Assembly (NCBI GenBank): GCA_027008885.1 | Contig: JALVDQ010000286.1 | Span: 1-9,608 of the forward strand | Source: Thiotrichaceae bacterium | GTDB taxonomy: Bacteria; Pseudomonadota; Gammaproteobacteria; Thiotrichales; Thiotrichaceae | Reading direction: 5' to 3' | Length of the DNA: 9,608 bases | Part shown: one piece after another, positions 1 to 7,384 of the stretch | How positions within the stretch are numbered: the stretch's first letter is position 1 | Layout of the letters: each line of letters starts with the position of its first letter | Notes under the pieces: model-generated | Databases searched by the model: none | What the model saw: the letters and a program-made list of their open reading frames with translations, nothing else | Told to the model about the DNA's origin: nothing | Position numbers and translations under genes: made by a program

Positions 1-1
1 T

Positions 2-58
2 TATCAAGAGAGGCGAATAGTCGCTCTATTTAACGAACTTGATAAGCTCAGATTATGA
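2..58 (+). CDS. C-terminal fragment of an unidentified protein, possibly a transposase
   Basis: A plus-strand frame enters from outside the window and encodes 18 residues, YQERRIVALFNELDKLRL, before a TGA at 56-58. The composition is protein-like: charged and amphipathic, with no rare or low-complexity run. It stops 28 bp before an insertion-sequence-like terminal repeat at 87-102, which is where a transposase gene would end inside its element. That position is the only reason to suggest a transposase. Eighteen residues are too few to assign a family, and the fragment could be chance. Confidence 0.3.
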   Translation, partial: YQERRIVALFNELDKLRL

Positions 59-83
59 TGATTGTGGGATTTGCAGTCAATTT

Positions 84-866
84 CTAGTTCTCAGACAGGC
101 TCCTAGGAGCCTGTCTGAGAACTAAGTTTTTAAAAATTTCAATCAATATATAGTGTTTTTTTAATACGAAAGCCACTATATAAGATTCGCCCACCAGAAC
201 AAAAGTTGCGATTTCTTTCCCATCAATTTTTTGCAAGGCATCTATTTTATTGATTGCTTTTCTTGCCAGAATCAATTGATTAAAATCCACATCAGCGCTT
301 TTCTCGATAAAATACGCTCTTGCCCGTTTTGCAAATGGCATTTTATAGACATGGGACATGCTCTTTGCCAGTGCTTTAGCTCCCAATCGTTTGTAAATGC
401 TGAAACCCACAAGCTGAGAAAAACCAAGCAATTTTTCTCTCCAGCTCGACAACGTGGCAAAGGTATCAGCCAAAATTAGTTGGCTCACCATGTGGGGATA
501 ATTTATCGCAAACGACTGGGCGATTACACCGCCCATGCTAACACCCAGCAATATACAACTGGTCAAGCCTTTCTGCGTTAACAAGGCAATAATTTGATTG
601 TTCCAGTCTTTCAGTTCTAGCGTGGTCACCTTTGAAGATTTGCCATGAGCAAGCAAATCAGGTGTCAGGACATAATACCCCTGTCTGGCAAATACTTGTC
701 GCTGAGGCTCCCACATAGCATGATCAGCACCGATGCCATGCAAGAGAACAATCGCAGTATTCGCAGCGTCACCGACCTCAAGCAAAAAGGTTTTGCTGCC
801 ATCCGGGTTATGCAGGAAGGAGGTCTTTTCCCGATAATACCTGGTTTTTTGGATAATTTTTGCCAA
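84..866 (-). CDS. Alpha/beta hydrolase, truncated at the C-terminus (probable pseudogene)
   Basis: This is an alpha/beta-hydrolase-fold protein resembling esterases and enol-lactonases such as PcaD; the substrate is unknown. The oxyanion-hole region LLHGIGADHAMW is at residues 41-52. The nucleophile elbow GVSMGG (108-113) carries Ser110, and the strand leading to the acid residue, TFVLVGES, is at 221-228. Family members then have an Asp and, about 25-30 residues later, a His in a G-H context. Here residues 229-260 are unrelated, have no such motif, and are encoded partly by the 85-124 palindrome. The catalytic Asp and His are therefore missing. The start is TTG at 866, directly after an in-frame TAA; the next ATG (Met51) would cut off the first strands. 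It lies 6 nt after the ABC permease gene, in the same operon. Confidence 0.75.
   Translation of the reverse strand: MAKIIQKTRYYREKTSFLHNPDGSKTFLLEVGDAANTAIVLLHGIGADHAMWEPQRQVFARQGYYVLTPDLLAHGKSSKVTTLELKDWNNQIIALLTQKGLTSCILLGVSMGGVIAQSFAINYPHMVSQLILADTFATLSSWREKLLGFSQLVGFSIYKRLGAKALAKSMSHVYKMPFAKRARAYFIEKSADVDFNQLILARKAINKIDALQKIDGKEIATFVLVGESYIVAFVLKKHYILIEIFKNLVLRQAPRSLSEN
85..124. repeat. Perfect 40-bp palindrome made of two abutting element ends
   Basis: The two 20-nt arms (85-104 and 105-124) are exact reverse complements with no loop. It can be read as a right end at 87-102, a CTAG spacer at 103-106 and a left end GAGCCTGTCTGAGAAC at 107-122. The same 16-bp end recurs at 9451-9466, 9563-9578 and 9583-9598 with one or two changes. 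The 107-126 end and the 9451-9470 end match at 18 of 20 positions, including a shared GAGAACTAAG. This fits terminal inverted repeats of an IS or MITE family better than a transcription terminator. As RNA it would still form a very strong hairpin at the end of the minus-strand operon. Confidence 0.85.
107..183 (+). mobile_element. Remnant of an element end that has replaced the 3' part of the hydrolase gene
   Basis: It begins with the 16-bp terminal repeat at 107-122 and continues as AT-rich sequence up to about 183, where recognisable hydrolase coding begins. The inner boundary is inferred from where protein similarity to the alpha/beta hydrolase fold ends, after the VGES motif. No second terminal repeat is seen at that boundary, so this is a fragment or a one-ended rearrangement product rather than a whole MITE. 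Confidence 0.4.
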
Positions 867-872
867 TTACTT

Positions 873-1988
873 TTAAAGCGTCTTTCTAAACTTGATAATA
901 CTCATCCCAACAAACAGCAGTGCAAACCCGGTTAGTGCCAGATAAGCGTTTGCCAGATCAATAAAATGAGTGTGTTTTATAAGCAAGCCACGAATAATAT
1001 CGACAAAATAGGTAAAGGGGATAGCATAACTGACCGGGCGGATGCTGTCGGGTATGGCTTCTAGCGGGAAGATAAAACCGGATAGCAAAATAGAGGGCAC
1101 GATAATAAAAATAGCGATAAACATGGCTTGTTGCTGTGTGCTTGATATCAACGAAATCAACAAGCCCAGCGCTATCATAACGGCGACATAAACCAGAGCC
1201 AGCAGAAACAGCAAACCATGGGAGGAGGGCTGTGGCAAGTCAAAAAATAACCAGCCTGCCAGCAAAATAAAATAAAAGTCAAGCAGTGCAATAATCACAT
1301 AGGGCAACAGTTTGCCGATGATGAAGCTAGTGCGGCTCATTGGCGTGACAAGCAATTGTTCCAGGGTTCGTTTTTCACGTTCGCGTACCACCGTAATCCC
1401 CGTTAAAATCAGTGCAATCTGCATAATCAGCACACCGATAACGCCAGGCAGGAAGAACCAGGTTTCTTTTTCTTCAGGGTTAAACAGAATCCTGGTATCC
1501 ATAATAAAGGGCTTTTGTGCAATCACGACATTATCAGCATCGGCATCTGAAAAATACATATCACTGCTAATATCGTCACTTGTGGCACTATTTGAGTGAT
1601 ACTTCATGGTGGTAGTTAGTGAAGGCATGGTGCCATCCACAAAAAACTGGATATGAGGCTGTTTGTTTTCGGTTAACAAATACGAGAAATTGCTGTTGAT
1701 ATATAGCCCAGCCTTGGCATGACCTGCACGTATTTCTTCAATAATTTGCGCCTTGTTTTTGACCGCATATAAATCAAAATAGGCATCACTCCACAGACCC
1801 GTTTTAATCATATGACTAAAAAAGGAACGATCCTGATCAACATAAGCCATGCGTACATTTTGTGGTTCCAGTTTAAGCGCAACGGCAAACAGGGTGAGCA
1901 AAATCAGTGGCATGATGATGATAAGTGCGACAAGGCGAGGGTCACGCCGTAGCTGTATTAGCTCTTTTTTAATAATCGCTTTAATCAT
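873..1988 (-). CDS. ABC-2 type transporter permease (YhhJ/YbhS/NatB-like)
   Basis: This is the inner-membrane half of an ABC exporter working with the ATPase encoded 9 nt upstream. It has 371 residues, the usual length for the YhhJ/YbhS group. One membrane helix (about 19-38) is followed by a large periplasmic domain (about 40-175). Five more hydrophobic segments lie at about 179-201, 224-249, 258-283, 288-308 and 347-363. Family hallmarks are the cytoplasmic RTLEQLLVTP (207-216) and, before the last helix, LSGFIFPLEAIP (302-313) followed by PFTYFVDIIRGL (324-335). The ATG is preceded by AGGAGG about 12 nt upstream. There is one permease gene, so the transporter is either a homodimer or uses a partner elsewhere. 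No HlyD-type adaptor is present. The substrate cannot be told; drugs or lipophilic compounds are typical for the family. Confidence 0.9.
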   Translation of the reverse strand: MIKAIIKKELIQLRRDPRLVALIIIMPLILLTLFAVALKLEPQNVRMAYVDQDRSFFSHMIKTGLWSDAYFDLYAVKNKAQIIEEIRAGHAKAGLYINSNFSYLLTENKQPHIQFFVDGTMPSLTTTMKYHSNSATSDDISSDMYFSDADADNVVIAQKPFIMDTRILFNPEEKETWFFLPGVIGVLIMQIALILTGITVVREREKRTLEQLLVTPMSRTSFIIGKLLPYVIIALLDFYFILLAGWLFFDLPQPSSHGLLFLLALVYVAVMIALGLLISLISSTQQQAMFIAIFIIVPSILLSGFIFPLEAIPDSIRPVSYAIPFTYFVDIIRGLLIKHTHFIDLANAYLALTGFALLFVGMSIIKFRKTL

Positions 1989-1997
1989 AATGTTCGC

Positions 1998-2933
1998 CTA
2001 CCTCCTGTTTGTAGCGGGAGAGGTTTGATTCTGTGTCAGCACAATAAACGCATCTTCCAGATTAGGCTCGGTTTCATCAAGTTCTATTATTTGTTGGATG
2101 ATTGTTGCAATGGTTTCTTCCAGTTGTTCTTTTTTTACGTTGTTTTGGGCAACGATGCGTAATTCATTGCCAAACTGGTTGACGAGTATAAGCCCCGCCA
2201 TCTTTTGCAATGCAGTTTGCACTTCTGGTTGGTAGGGTAAAATGCTCGTATAAACACGCTTATCGCCCAGTGTGTGTTTCATATCAGTGGGTGATCCTTT
2301 GGCAACCAGCGTACCCGCTGACATGAAAGCCAACTGATGGCAACGCTGTGCTTCTTCCATATAGTGAGTGCTAACAAAGAGTGTTTTACCCTCAGCACTT
2401 AACTGATAAAAATCATCCCATAAGCGTTTGCGGGTGAGCGGGTCAATTCCGGCGGTAGGTTCGTCCAGAAACAACACCAGAGGATCATGTGCCAGCGCAC
2501 AGGCTAGTGCCAGGCGGCGTTTATACCCGCCTGATAACGTACCTGCTAATAAATCCTTGAATTGTGTCAGATCATAGCGTTGCAGCAGATAGTCAAGGCG
2601 TTTTTTATCGGTGACACCATACATCCGGGCATAAAATTCAAGGTTTTCCCAAACAGTCAAACCTTCATATTGACCAAAATACTGTGCTACATAACCAAAA
2701 ACAGGTTTGGCTTTTTGGCTGCTCAAACCATTGATTAAAACCTCGCCCTGATCTGCCTTGATTATGCCGCATAAAATGCGGATAAGCGTGGTTTTACCCG
2801 CTGCATTTGGTCCAAGCAAACCAAAAATAACTCCTTTTTCGACAGCCAGGGTAACATCATTCACAGCAAGTGTTTTCTTAAAGCGTTTGCTGATATGCTT
2901 TACCCTGATCATCTTGTTATCCGTGGCAGGCAC
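1998..2933 (-). CDS. ABC transporter ATP-binding protein (CcmA/NatA/YbhF-like)
   Basis: This cytoplasmic ATPase powers the ABC-2 permease encoded next to it. All the nucleotide-binding motifs are present. Walker A GPNAAGKTT is at 41-49, with Ala in place of the usual second Gly but still fitting GxxxxGKT. The Q-loop Gln is at 84, signature LSGGYKRR at 133-140, Walker B LVLFLDEP at 152-159 with catalytic Glu158, and the H-loop His at 190. The last ~80 residues are the accessory region usual for exporters of this group. It is first in the operon. The GTG start at 2933 is chosen because GGGGAGA lies 7 nt upstream; an in-frame ATG at residue 8 (2912) is the alternative. The 213 bp upstream would hold the promoter, but I see no convincing -35/-10 pair there. 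Confidence 0.93.
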   Translation of the reverse strand: MPATDNKMIRVKHISKRFKKTLAVNDVTLAVEKGVIFGLLGPNAAGKTTLIRILCGIIKADQGEVLINGLSSQKAKPVFGYVAQYFGQYEGLTVWENLEFYARMYGVTDKKRLDYLLQRYDLTQFKDLLAGTLSGGYKRRLALACALAHDPLVLFLDEPTAGIDPLTRKRLWDDFYQLSAEGKTLFVSTHYMEEAQRCHQLAFMSAGTLVAKGSPTDMKHTLGDKRVYTSILPYQPEVQTALQKMAGLILVNQFGNELRIVAQNNVKKEQLEETIATIIQQIIELDETEPNLEDAFIVLTQNQTSPATNRR

Positions 2934-2940
2934 ATAAAAA

Positions 2941-2947
2941 TCTCCCC
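2941..2947 (-). promoter_or_regulatory. Ribosome binding site supporting a GTG start for the ABC ATPase
   Basis: On the minus strand GGGGAGA is followed by 7 nt and then GTG at 2933. This is a strong Shine-Dalgarno at suitable spacing. No comparable site precedes the downstream ATG at 2912. Confidence 0.6.
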
Positions 2948-3146
2948 GCTGAAAAAATGATAAAGAGTAATTTGTATGGGTGTATAACGAATCAGCAATA
3001 CTTGAATTTCTTTAACTCGTTATGCCCTCATGCAAAGCTCTCATTTAAAGCAAAGATGATACACTGATTTTATGTAACAGAATGTAGCAAGATTGTTGTT
3101 TTTCTGTATTTTCAGCGGCTATGCTCTTCACGTTCAAGCCGGATAT

Positions 3147-3707
3147 TTACTGGTTTGTATCTACAGCATCGACAACTTCAACTTTCTTCTCGGGGTCAGA
3201 GTTTTGCCTGATAAATTTTTCAAGTGATGTGGTAGCGACTATTCCAGGTTGAGCTGCAACGAGTTTTCCCTTTGGGTCAAATAAAATAAATGTAGGTGTA
3301 CCAACAAGTGGTTCGCCCAGATTTTGTTGCATCCAGATATTCATCTCAATCGGGTTGGTAATAATGGTCGGAAATTTCATGCCAAATTCAGCTATAAAAT
3401 CTTTGGCATTTTCAATGCCCTTTTGCCCATCGAGGGAAACGCTCAAGATTCTGGCATTTTCAAGTTTGCCGTCAAATTTCACCATTTCAGGCATGTGTTG
3501 GCGACAAGATGGGCAATCAGAAGTCCAGACTTCCAGTATAGTCCATTTATTATTTCCAATATGATTTTTGATAGTATCAGTTTTACCGTCACTTAAATTT
3601 GTAAATGCAAATACAGCATTGCTCAACAATAAAAAGGATATAGACAGAATATAGCCAGCAATTTTATGGTTTATAAATAATTTATTTGCTAATAAAAGAT
3701 GTTTCAC
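3147..3707 (-). CDS. TlpA/ResA-like periplasmic thioredoxin-fold protein
   Basis: This is an exported thiol-disulfide oxidoreductase of the TlpA/ResA/AhpC-TSA type, acting in the periplasm. From the GTG at 3707 it has 186 residues. A signal sequence has its hydrophobic core at about 16-32 and an AVFA cleavage site near residue 34. The redox motif WTSDCPSC gives Cys65 and Cys68, and the cis-Pro loop GTPTF is at 136-140. The C-terminal tail after about 170 is charged. The GTG is preferred because TGAGGA lies at suitable spacing upstream and the peptide then starts with a compact signal sequence. An ATG at 3734 (9 residues longer) is possible. A longer frame reaching 3851 would overlap the divergent phosphatase gene. 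Client proteins are unknown; cytochrome c maturation or general reduction of periplasmic cysteines are family roles. Confidence 0.85.
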   Translation of the reverse strand: MKHLLLANKLFINHKIAGYILSISFLLLSNAVFAFTNLSDGKTDTIKNHIGNNKWTILEVWTSDCPSCRQHMPEMVKFDGKLENARILSVSLDGQKGIENAKDFIAEFGMKFPTIITNPIEMNIWMQQNLGEPLVGTPTFILFDPKGKLVAAQPGIVATTSLEKFIRQNSDPEKKVEVVDAVDTNQ

Positions 3708-3713
3708 GGACAA

Positions 3714-3721
3714 TTTCCTCA
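3714..3721 (-). promoter_or_regulatory. Ribosome binding site supporting a GTG start for the TlpA-like gene
   Basis: The minus strand reads TGAGGAAA, with the GAGG core 9 nt before GTG at 3707. The rival ATG at 3734 has only a weak GGTAG upstream. Confidence 0.5.
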
Positions 3722-3749
3722 ATTTTAGATACATGCTACTGACTACCAA

Positions 3750-4439
3750 ATGGCTACTTTGTTCAATAGAAAAAATCAGCAACCAGCTATTCATGGCGTG
3801 TTGTTCGATCTGGATGGTACTTTGCTTGATACCGCACCTGATATGACACATGCTTTGAACCTGTTACTTGAGGAAGAGGGTAAACAACCCTTATCCTTTG
3901 AAGTGTGTCGTGACCATGTATCACATGGTTCAATCGCAATGATCACATTAGGGTTCGGAACCCGGCAGAGTGCATCTGATCTGGAACGTCGTCGTCAGCG
4001 CTTCCTGCATATATACGAAAAAAACCTTTGCGTGGATACAAAATTATTCGATGGCATGGATGAAACGCTGGATTTTCTTGAAGAATATAAAATCAAATGG
4101 GGGGTTGTCACAAACAAGCCAGAGTTTCTAACCTTACCATTAATGGATCAACTCGATTTAACAGGTCGAGCCTGTAGTATTATCTCTGGAGATACACTAA
4201 AGCAGCGCAAACCGCATCCCCAGCCTCTATACCGGGCTGCCAGTCAATGCGGTTGTTTGGCGACCGAGTGTATTTATGTGGGCGATGCTGAACGCGACAT
4301 CCTTGCAGGAAATCGTGCCAATATGCGCACATTGCTTGCGAGTTATGGGTATATAGATGAATCTCAAAATCCTGTAGAATGGGGTGCAAACGGCATAGTG
4401 GAATATCCGGGCGAGATTCTGGACTGGATTTGGGGATAA
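3750..4439 (+). CDS. gph: Phosphoglycolate phosphatase (HAD superfamily)
   Basis: This cytoplasmic HAD hydrolase probably removes phosphate from 2-phosphoglycolate, a product of DNA-repair or oxygenase side reactions. It has 229 residues, normal for Gph. HAD motif I VLFDLDGTLLD is at 17-27, with nucleophile Asp20 and acid/base Asp22. Motif II is TNK at 121-123, motif III is Lys154 in KPHP (154-157), and motif IV is GDAERD at 178-183. The alpha-helical cap lies between motifs I and II, as in subclass IA. The ATG at 3750 is the only ATG after an in-frame stop at 3726, but it has no clear Shine-Dalgarno. The gene diverges from the TlpA-like gene and ends 14 nt before the motor-like channel gene, so the three plus-strand genes may be cotranscribed. 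A related pyrophosphatase such as PpaX is less likely. Confidence 0.88.
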   Translation: MATLFNRKNQQPAIHGVLFDLDGTLLDTAPDMTHALNLLLEEEGKQPLSFEVCRDHVSHGSIAMITLGFGTRQSASDLERRRQRFLHIYEKNLCVDTKLFDGMDETLDFLEEYKIKWGVVTNKPEFLTLPLMDQLDLTGRACSIISGDTLKQRKPHPQPLYRAASQCGCLATECIYVGDAERDILAGNRANMRTLLASYGYIDESQNPVEWGANGIVEYPGEILDWIWG

Positions 4440-4442
4440 TAC

Positions 4443-4446
4443 AGGA
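4443..4446 (+). promoter_or_regulatory. Ribosome binding site deciding the GTG start of the channel gene
   Basis: AGGA lies 7 nt before GTG at 4454. An upstream in-frame ATG at 4379 sits deep inside gph and has no such site, so the GTG start is preferred. Confidence 0.5.
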
Positions 4447-4453
4447 TTTAGAT

Positions 4454-5485
4454 GTGAATATTAGAAGAAGTAGTGCAAAAAGCACATTATTACAAATTGT
4501 GGTTTTTCTGATCCTGATGGCTGCGATAATTTTCTGGCAAAAAGATGCAATCGCGTATCTGTATACTTCAGGAGAAATCAGCAAAACCGGAATGATTATA
4601 AACGGCATTATTGTGCTGTTATTTTTACTTGGTATGTTTAGAATCATCGTGACTCTGTTTCGCTATATCAATGAACACCAGATACTTTTAAAGCTTGTTT
4701 CATATCTAAAGGAAAACGCGCAAAACCCGGCTTCGCGTTTACCGGAGGATTCACTTGCAGTGCAAAGATACAATGCGGTTAAATGGGTGGCACAGCAAGG
4801 GGCTCCTGTGAATCAGGCAGCAATGGCGGCGAGTTTGAATGCTGCTGAAAACTCATATTTGACAATAATCCGTTTTGTTCACAGCACCCTGATTCTGGCA
4901 GGTGTGTTTGGTACGGTGGTTTCCTTGTCAATGGCATTGATAGGCGCGGCGGGCTTGCTTAATTCACCTGAAGGCGTAAAACAAATGGGTACAATTGTCA
5001 GCAGTATGTCATCGGCACTGAGTTCGACGGTCACTGCGATTGTCTGCTTCTTTATTTTTGCCTATTTTTATTTGCGTTTAAACGATGCCCGTATACAGTT
5101 ATTGACTTACATCGAAGATGTAACCAGTTTGTATCTATTGCCCAGAGTGACTCAAACAGAGACAGGCATGATTCATCAGGTAGCTACTTTAACCACTGCG
5201 CTAAAAGAAGCAGCCGATAAACTGATTATTGTTGAAAGAGCCTTTATTGGGGCAGGAGAACGCTTGCAGCAAGCGGTTGATGATTTAAACACAAAAACCA
5301 GTAGCGACATCATGGATAAAAATCTGGCAGAAATTAAGGAGTTGATTCGCAAGGGCTTTCACCTTTCCGAGCCAGAATATAAAGTACCGCAGGAGACTGA
5401 AAAACTGAAACAGACCATTGACAGACCGGAAGTAACGAAGTTTGCAGAGACCGGATTACCCAAAAACCCACTTGATTTAAAGTAG
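4454..5485 (+). CDS. MotA/TolQ/ExbB-family proton-channel subunit
   Basis: This is an inner-membrane protein likely to form the stator or channel of an ion-driven motor with the product of the next gene. It has 343 residues from GTG at 4454. Hydrophobic helices are at about 11-29, 47-68, 141-166 and 184-207. A ~70-residue cytoplasmic loop separates helices 2 and 3, and a ~135-residue cytoplasmic tail follows helix 4. This is the four-helix MotA/ZorA layout rather than three-helix TolQ. The family signature is LAGVFGTVVSLSMALI (148-163), matching the TolQ/ExbB G-L-F-G-T-V motif. In helix 4, SALSSTVTAIV (187-197) corresponds to the TolQ/ExbB stretch with pore-lining Thr. It sits 14 nt after gph and 20 nt before its partner. 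No flagellar, Tol or TonB genes are nearby, so its task is unknown. Confidence 0.8.
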   Translation: MNIRRSSAKSTLLQIVVFLILMAAIIFWQKDAIAYLYTSGEISKTGMIINGIIVLLFLLGMFRIIVTLFRYINEHQILLKLVSYLKENAQNPASRLPEDSLAVQRYNAVKWVAQQGAPVNQAAMAASLNAAENSYLTIIRFVHSTLILAGVFGTVVSLSMALIGAAGLLNSPEGVKQMGTIVSSMSSALSSTVTAIVCFFIFAYFYLRLNDARIQLLTYIEDVTSLYLLPRVTQTETGMIHQVATLTTALKEAADKLIIVERAFIGAGERLQQAVDDLNTKTSSDIMDKNLAEIKELIRKGFHLSEPEYKVPQETEKLKQTIDRPEVTKFAETGLPKNPLDLK

Positions 5486-5505
5486 CTGAAAGCAGGATAA
5501 ATAAC

Positions 5506-6714
5506 ATGTATTTCGGCTTTCCGGGAGAAAATACTCATTTAGAGCAGCACAAGGTAACTGAAGAAAGTTTTTGGCCCTCATTTACTGATATTATGATGGT
5601 CATAGTCATGGTGTTTCTGCTTGTCACTGTAGCAGTCATTCTCAATAACTGGACGCTGATAGCCGATTTAAAAAATAGCATCAAGGCGCAACAGATTGCG
5701 TCCTCCCTGGCAGAAAACACCCAGGAACAAAATCAGTCATTAAAGCAAAAACTCGACTATCTGGAACAGCAAGTTGAAGATCTGAATAAAAAGAACAACG
5801 AAGAAAAAAACCGGCTTCTTGCTTCAGAACAGGAGTTAATAAAAACAAGACGTTTATTACTTGAAAAAGAGACAAAATTAAGTGCGCTAGAAAATAAACT
5901 GGCAGATGAAAAAAAATCGCTGGATTCAGTTAAACTTGAATTAAGCGAAAAAGCAGAACTGCTTGCAACACTACAGGCAGAACTGCAAGCCAAAGAAAGA
6001 GAAAGCGAAGAAAATAAAAAAACTCAGGAGCTTCTGCAACAAAAACTGGCGGGGCTTGAAACTGATAAGCAACAGCGCATCACTAACGAAACCAGAGCCC
6101 AGGAACAACTCAAAAGCTTGCAATCACAACTTGAAGCACAAAAGCAGGAAACAAAAGATAGGCAGAATGCTTATTCAGAATTACAAAAAAAACATCAGCT
6201 CTTAAAAACCGAGCTGAAACAAACCACCCGGACGCTAAATCAGCTGGAGCAGGAAAAAACACGCCTGATTACGGCGCTTAATGCAAAGCTTGATAGCCTG
6301 GAAAATAAATTCAAGTCACAGCAAAAAGAGTTGTTGGCACTTAGAGAGAAAAAGAATGCAGATGAATTGCAACTGCGGAGCCTCCAGGGTGAATATGACT
6401 CACTGGATGCCAAATACCAAAAACTGTTGCGTCCTGCGCGTTCACCCAAAGGCAAACATGTGGTTTCCGTGCTGTATCGAAAAACAGCTGGCAGACCGCT
6501 AATCCGTTTAAAAACAGAACCTGAAGGAAGCTATCAAACCGTTTCAGAGAAGGAACTGCATAACAGACTCACAGCCCTGAAAAACAAATACAAAACCGAT
6601 TTGTATCTAAAAGTCGTAATTCCACAAAATAGCGGGCTATCTTATTCAGAAGCATGGAAATTCACCAGCAACCTGCAAAACAAATATGATTATTATTTTC
6701 AAAAAGAAGAGTAG
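5506..6714 (+). CDS. MotB/ExbD/ZorB-like membrane protein with a long periplasmic coiled coil
   Basis: This is a 402-residue single-pass inner-membrane protein, the likely partner of the channel protein encoded 20 nt upstream. The N-terminal segment FWPSFTDIMMVIVMVFLLVT (22-41) matches the start of ExbD/TolR and of ZorB. Asp28 lies just before or at the start of the helix (29-48), where these proteins carry their ion-binding Asp. Residues ~55-308 are heptad-like, rich in Glu, Lys, Gln and Leu and free of Pro: one long coiled coil. The C-terminal ~90 residues (311-402) form a compact mixed domain. Its order, strand-like PLIRLKTEPEG, then KELHNRL, then LYLKVVIP, then YSEAWKF, resembles the small TolR/ExbD periplasmic domain. 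No OmpA-like peptidoglycan-binding motif is visible. The ATG has AGGA 8 nt upstream. I do not recognise a named family for the whole protein. Confidence 0.75.
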   Translation: MYFGFPGENTHLEQHKVTEESFWPSFTDIMMVIVMVFLLVTVAVILNNWTLIADLKNSIKAQQIASSLAENTQEQNQSLKQKLDYLEQQVEDLNKKNNEEKNRLLASEQELIKTRRLLLEKETKLSALENKLADEKKSLDSVKLELSEKAELLATLQAELQAKERESEENKKTQELLQQKLAGLETDKQQRITNETRAQEQLKSLQSQLEAQKQETKDRQNAYSELQKKHQLLKTELKQTTRTLNQLEQEKTRLITALNAKLDSLENKFKSQQKELLALREKKNADELQLRSLQGEYDSLDAKYQKLLRPARSPKGKHVVSVLYRKTAGRPLIRLKTEPEGSYQTVSEKELHNRLTALKNKYKTDLYLKVVIPQNSGLSYSEAWKFTSNLQNKYDYYFQKEE

Positions 6715-6736
6715 CTGGTTGCTTATTAATTAATAA

Positions 6737-7384
6737 TTAACTTGCTACTCCGTATTTTTCTCGGTAGGCATCTATGCGTTTAAGTAATTCAGGGTCATTT
6801 TCTGTTGTTTTTATATGTTGTATCACATTATCAAGCCCGATAATGTGTAATACGGGTATGTTATAGCTTTCTTCTATCTCCTGCACGGCTGATTTTTCAC
6901 CCTGACCTTTTTCCTGACGATCAAGTGAAATTGCTATTCCTGCAATTTCGGCATTATTTTCCCTTACAAATTGAAACGCCTCACGGATGGCTGTACCCGC
7001 GCTAATGACATCATCCACAATCAGTACCTTGCCCTTCATGGGAGCGCCCACCAGATTGCCTCCCTCGCCGTGGTCTTTCTCCTCTTTGCGATTGTAGGCA
7101 TAGGGATAATCCATGCCGTACTTCTCATAGAGCGTCGCTGCAATCACCGCAACTAAAGGTATTCCCTTATAGGCAGGACCGAAAAGCATATCGAACTTCA
7201 GCTTTGAATCAATGATGGTTCTGGCATAAAAATCACCAAGTTTTGCAAGCGATGAACCACTCTGGAATAATCCAAAATTGAAGAAATAGGGGCTTAAACG
7301 CCCTGATTTTAAAGTAAACTCCCCAAATTTTAGAACCTTGTGTTCAATTGAAAAATCTAAAAATTCTTTTTGGTACTTTTTCAT
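6737..7384 (-). CDS. pyrE: Orotate phosphoribosyltransferase
   Basis: This cytoplasmic enzyme joins orotate and PRPP to give orotidine 5'-monophosphate, the fifth step of pyrimidine synthesis. It has 215 residues, the usual gammaproteobacterial length. The N-terminal FGEFTLKSGRLSPYFFN (20-36) is the family signature. FGPAYKGIPL is at 68-77, the flexible catalytic loop RKEEKDHGEGG at 99-109, and the PRPP-binding motif VLIVDDVISAGTA at 120-132. The ATG at 7384 lacks an obvious Shine-Dalgarno. It converges on the motor pair with only 22 nt between stop codons and diverges from the DUF4124 pair. I see no attenuator-type hairpin plus T-run in its leader. Confidence 0.97.
   Translation of the reverse strand: MKKYQKEFLDFSIEHKVLKFGEFTLKSGRLSPYFFNFGLFQSGSSLAKLGDFYARTIIDSKLKFDMLFGPAYKGIPLVAVIAATLYEKYGMDYPYAYNRKEEKDHGEGGNLVGAPMKGKVLIVDDVISAGTAIREAFQFVRENNAEIAGIAISLDRQEKGQGEKSAVQEIEESYNIPVLHIIGLDNVIQHIKTTENDPELLKRIDAYREKYGVAS

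Noticed and set aside
3708..3851. A longer N-terminus for the TlpA-like protein
   Set aside because: It would overlap the gph start region antisense and place 48 extra residues before a good signal peptide; the GTG at 3707 has a Shine-Dalgarno.
5681..6502. Several open frames on both strands across the coiled-coil gene
   Set aside because: They are by-products of the Lys/Glu/Gln-rich codons of the real gene: Ser/Phe-rich on the other strand, with no start signals.
4454..6714. A Zorya anti-phage system
   Set aside because: The pair resembles ZorA/ZorB in layout, but no ZorC, ZorD or ZorE gene follows and the second protein lacks the OmpA-like domain.
6726..6740. TTAATT/AATTAA repeat between the motor pair and pyrE as a bidirectional terminator
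   Set aside because: The stem is only A/T pairs with a 3-nt loop and runs into the pyrE stop codon, so it is too weak to call.
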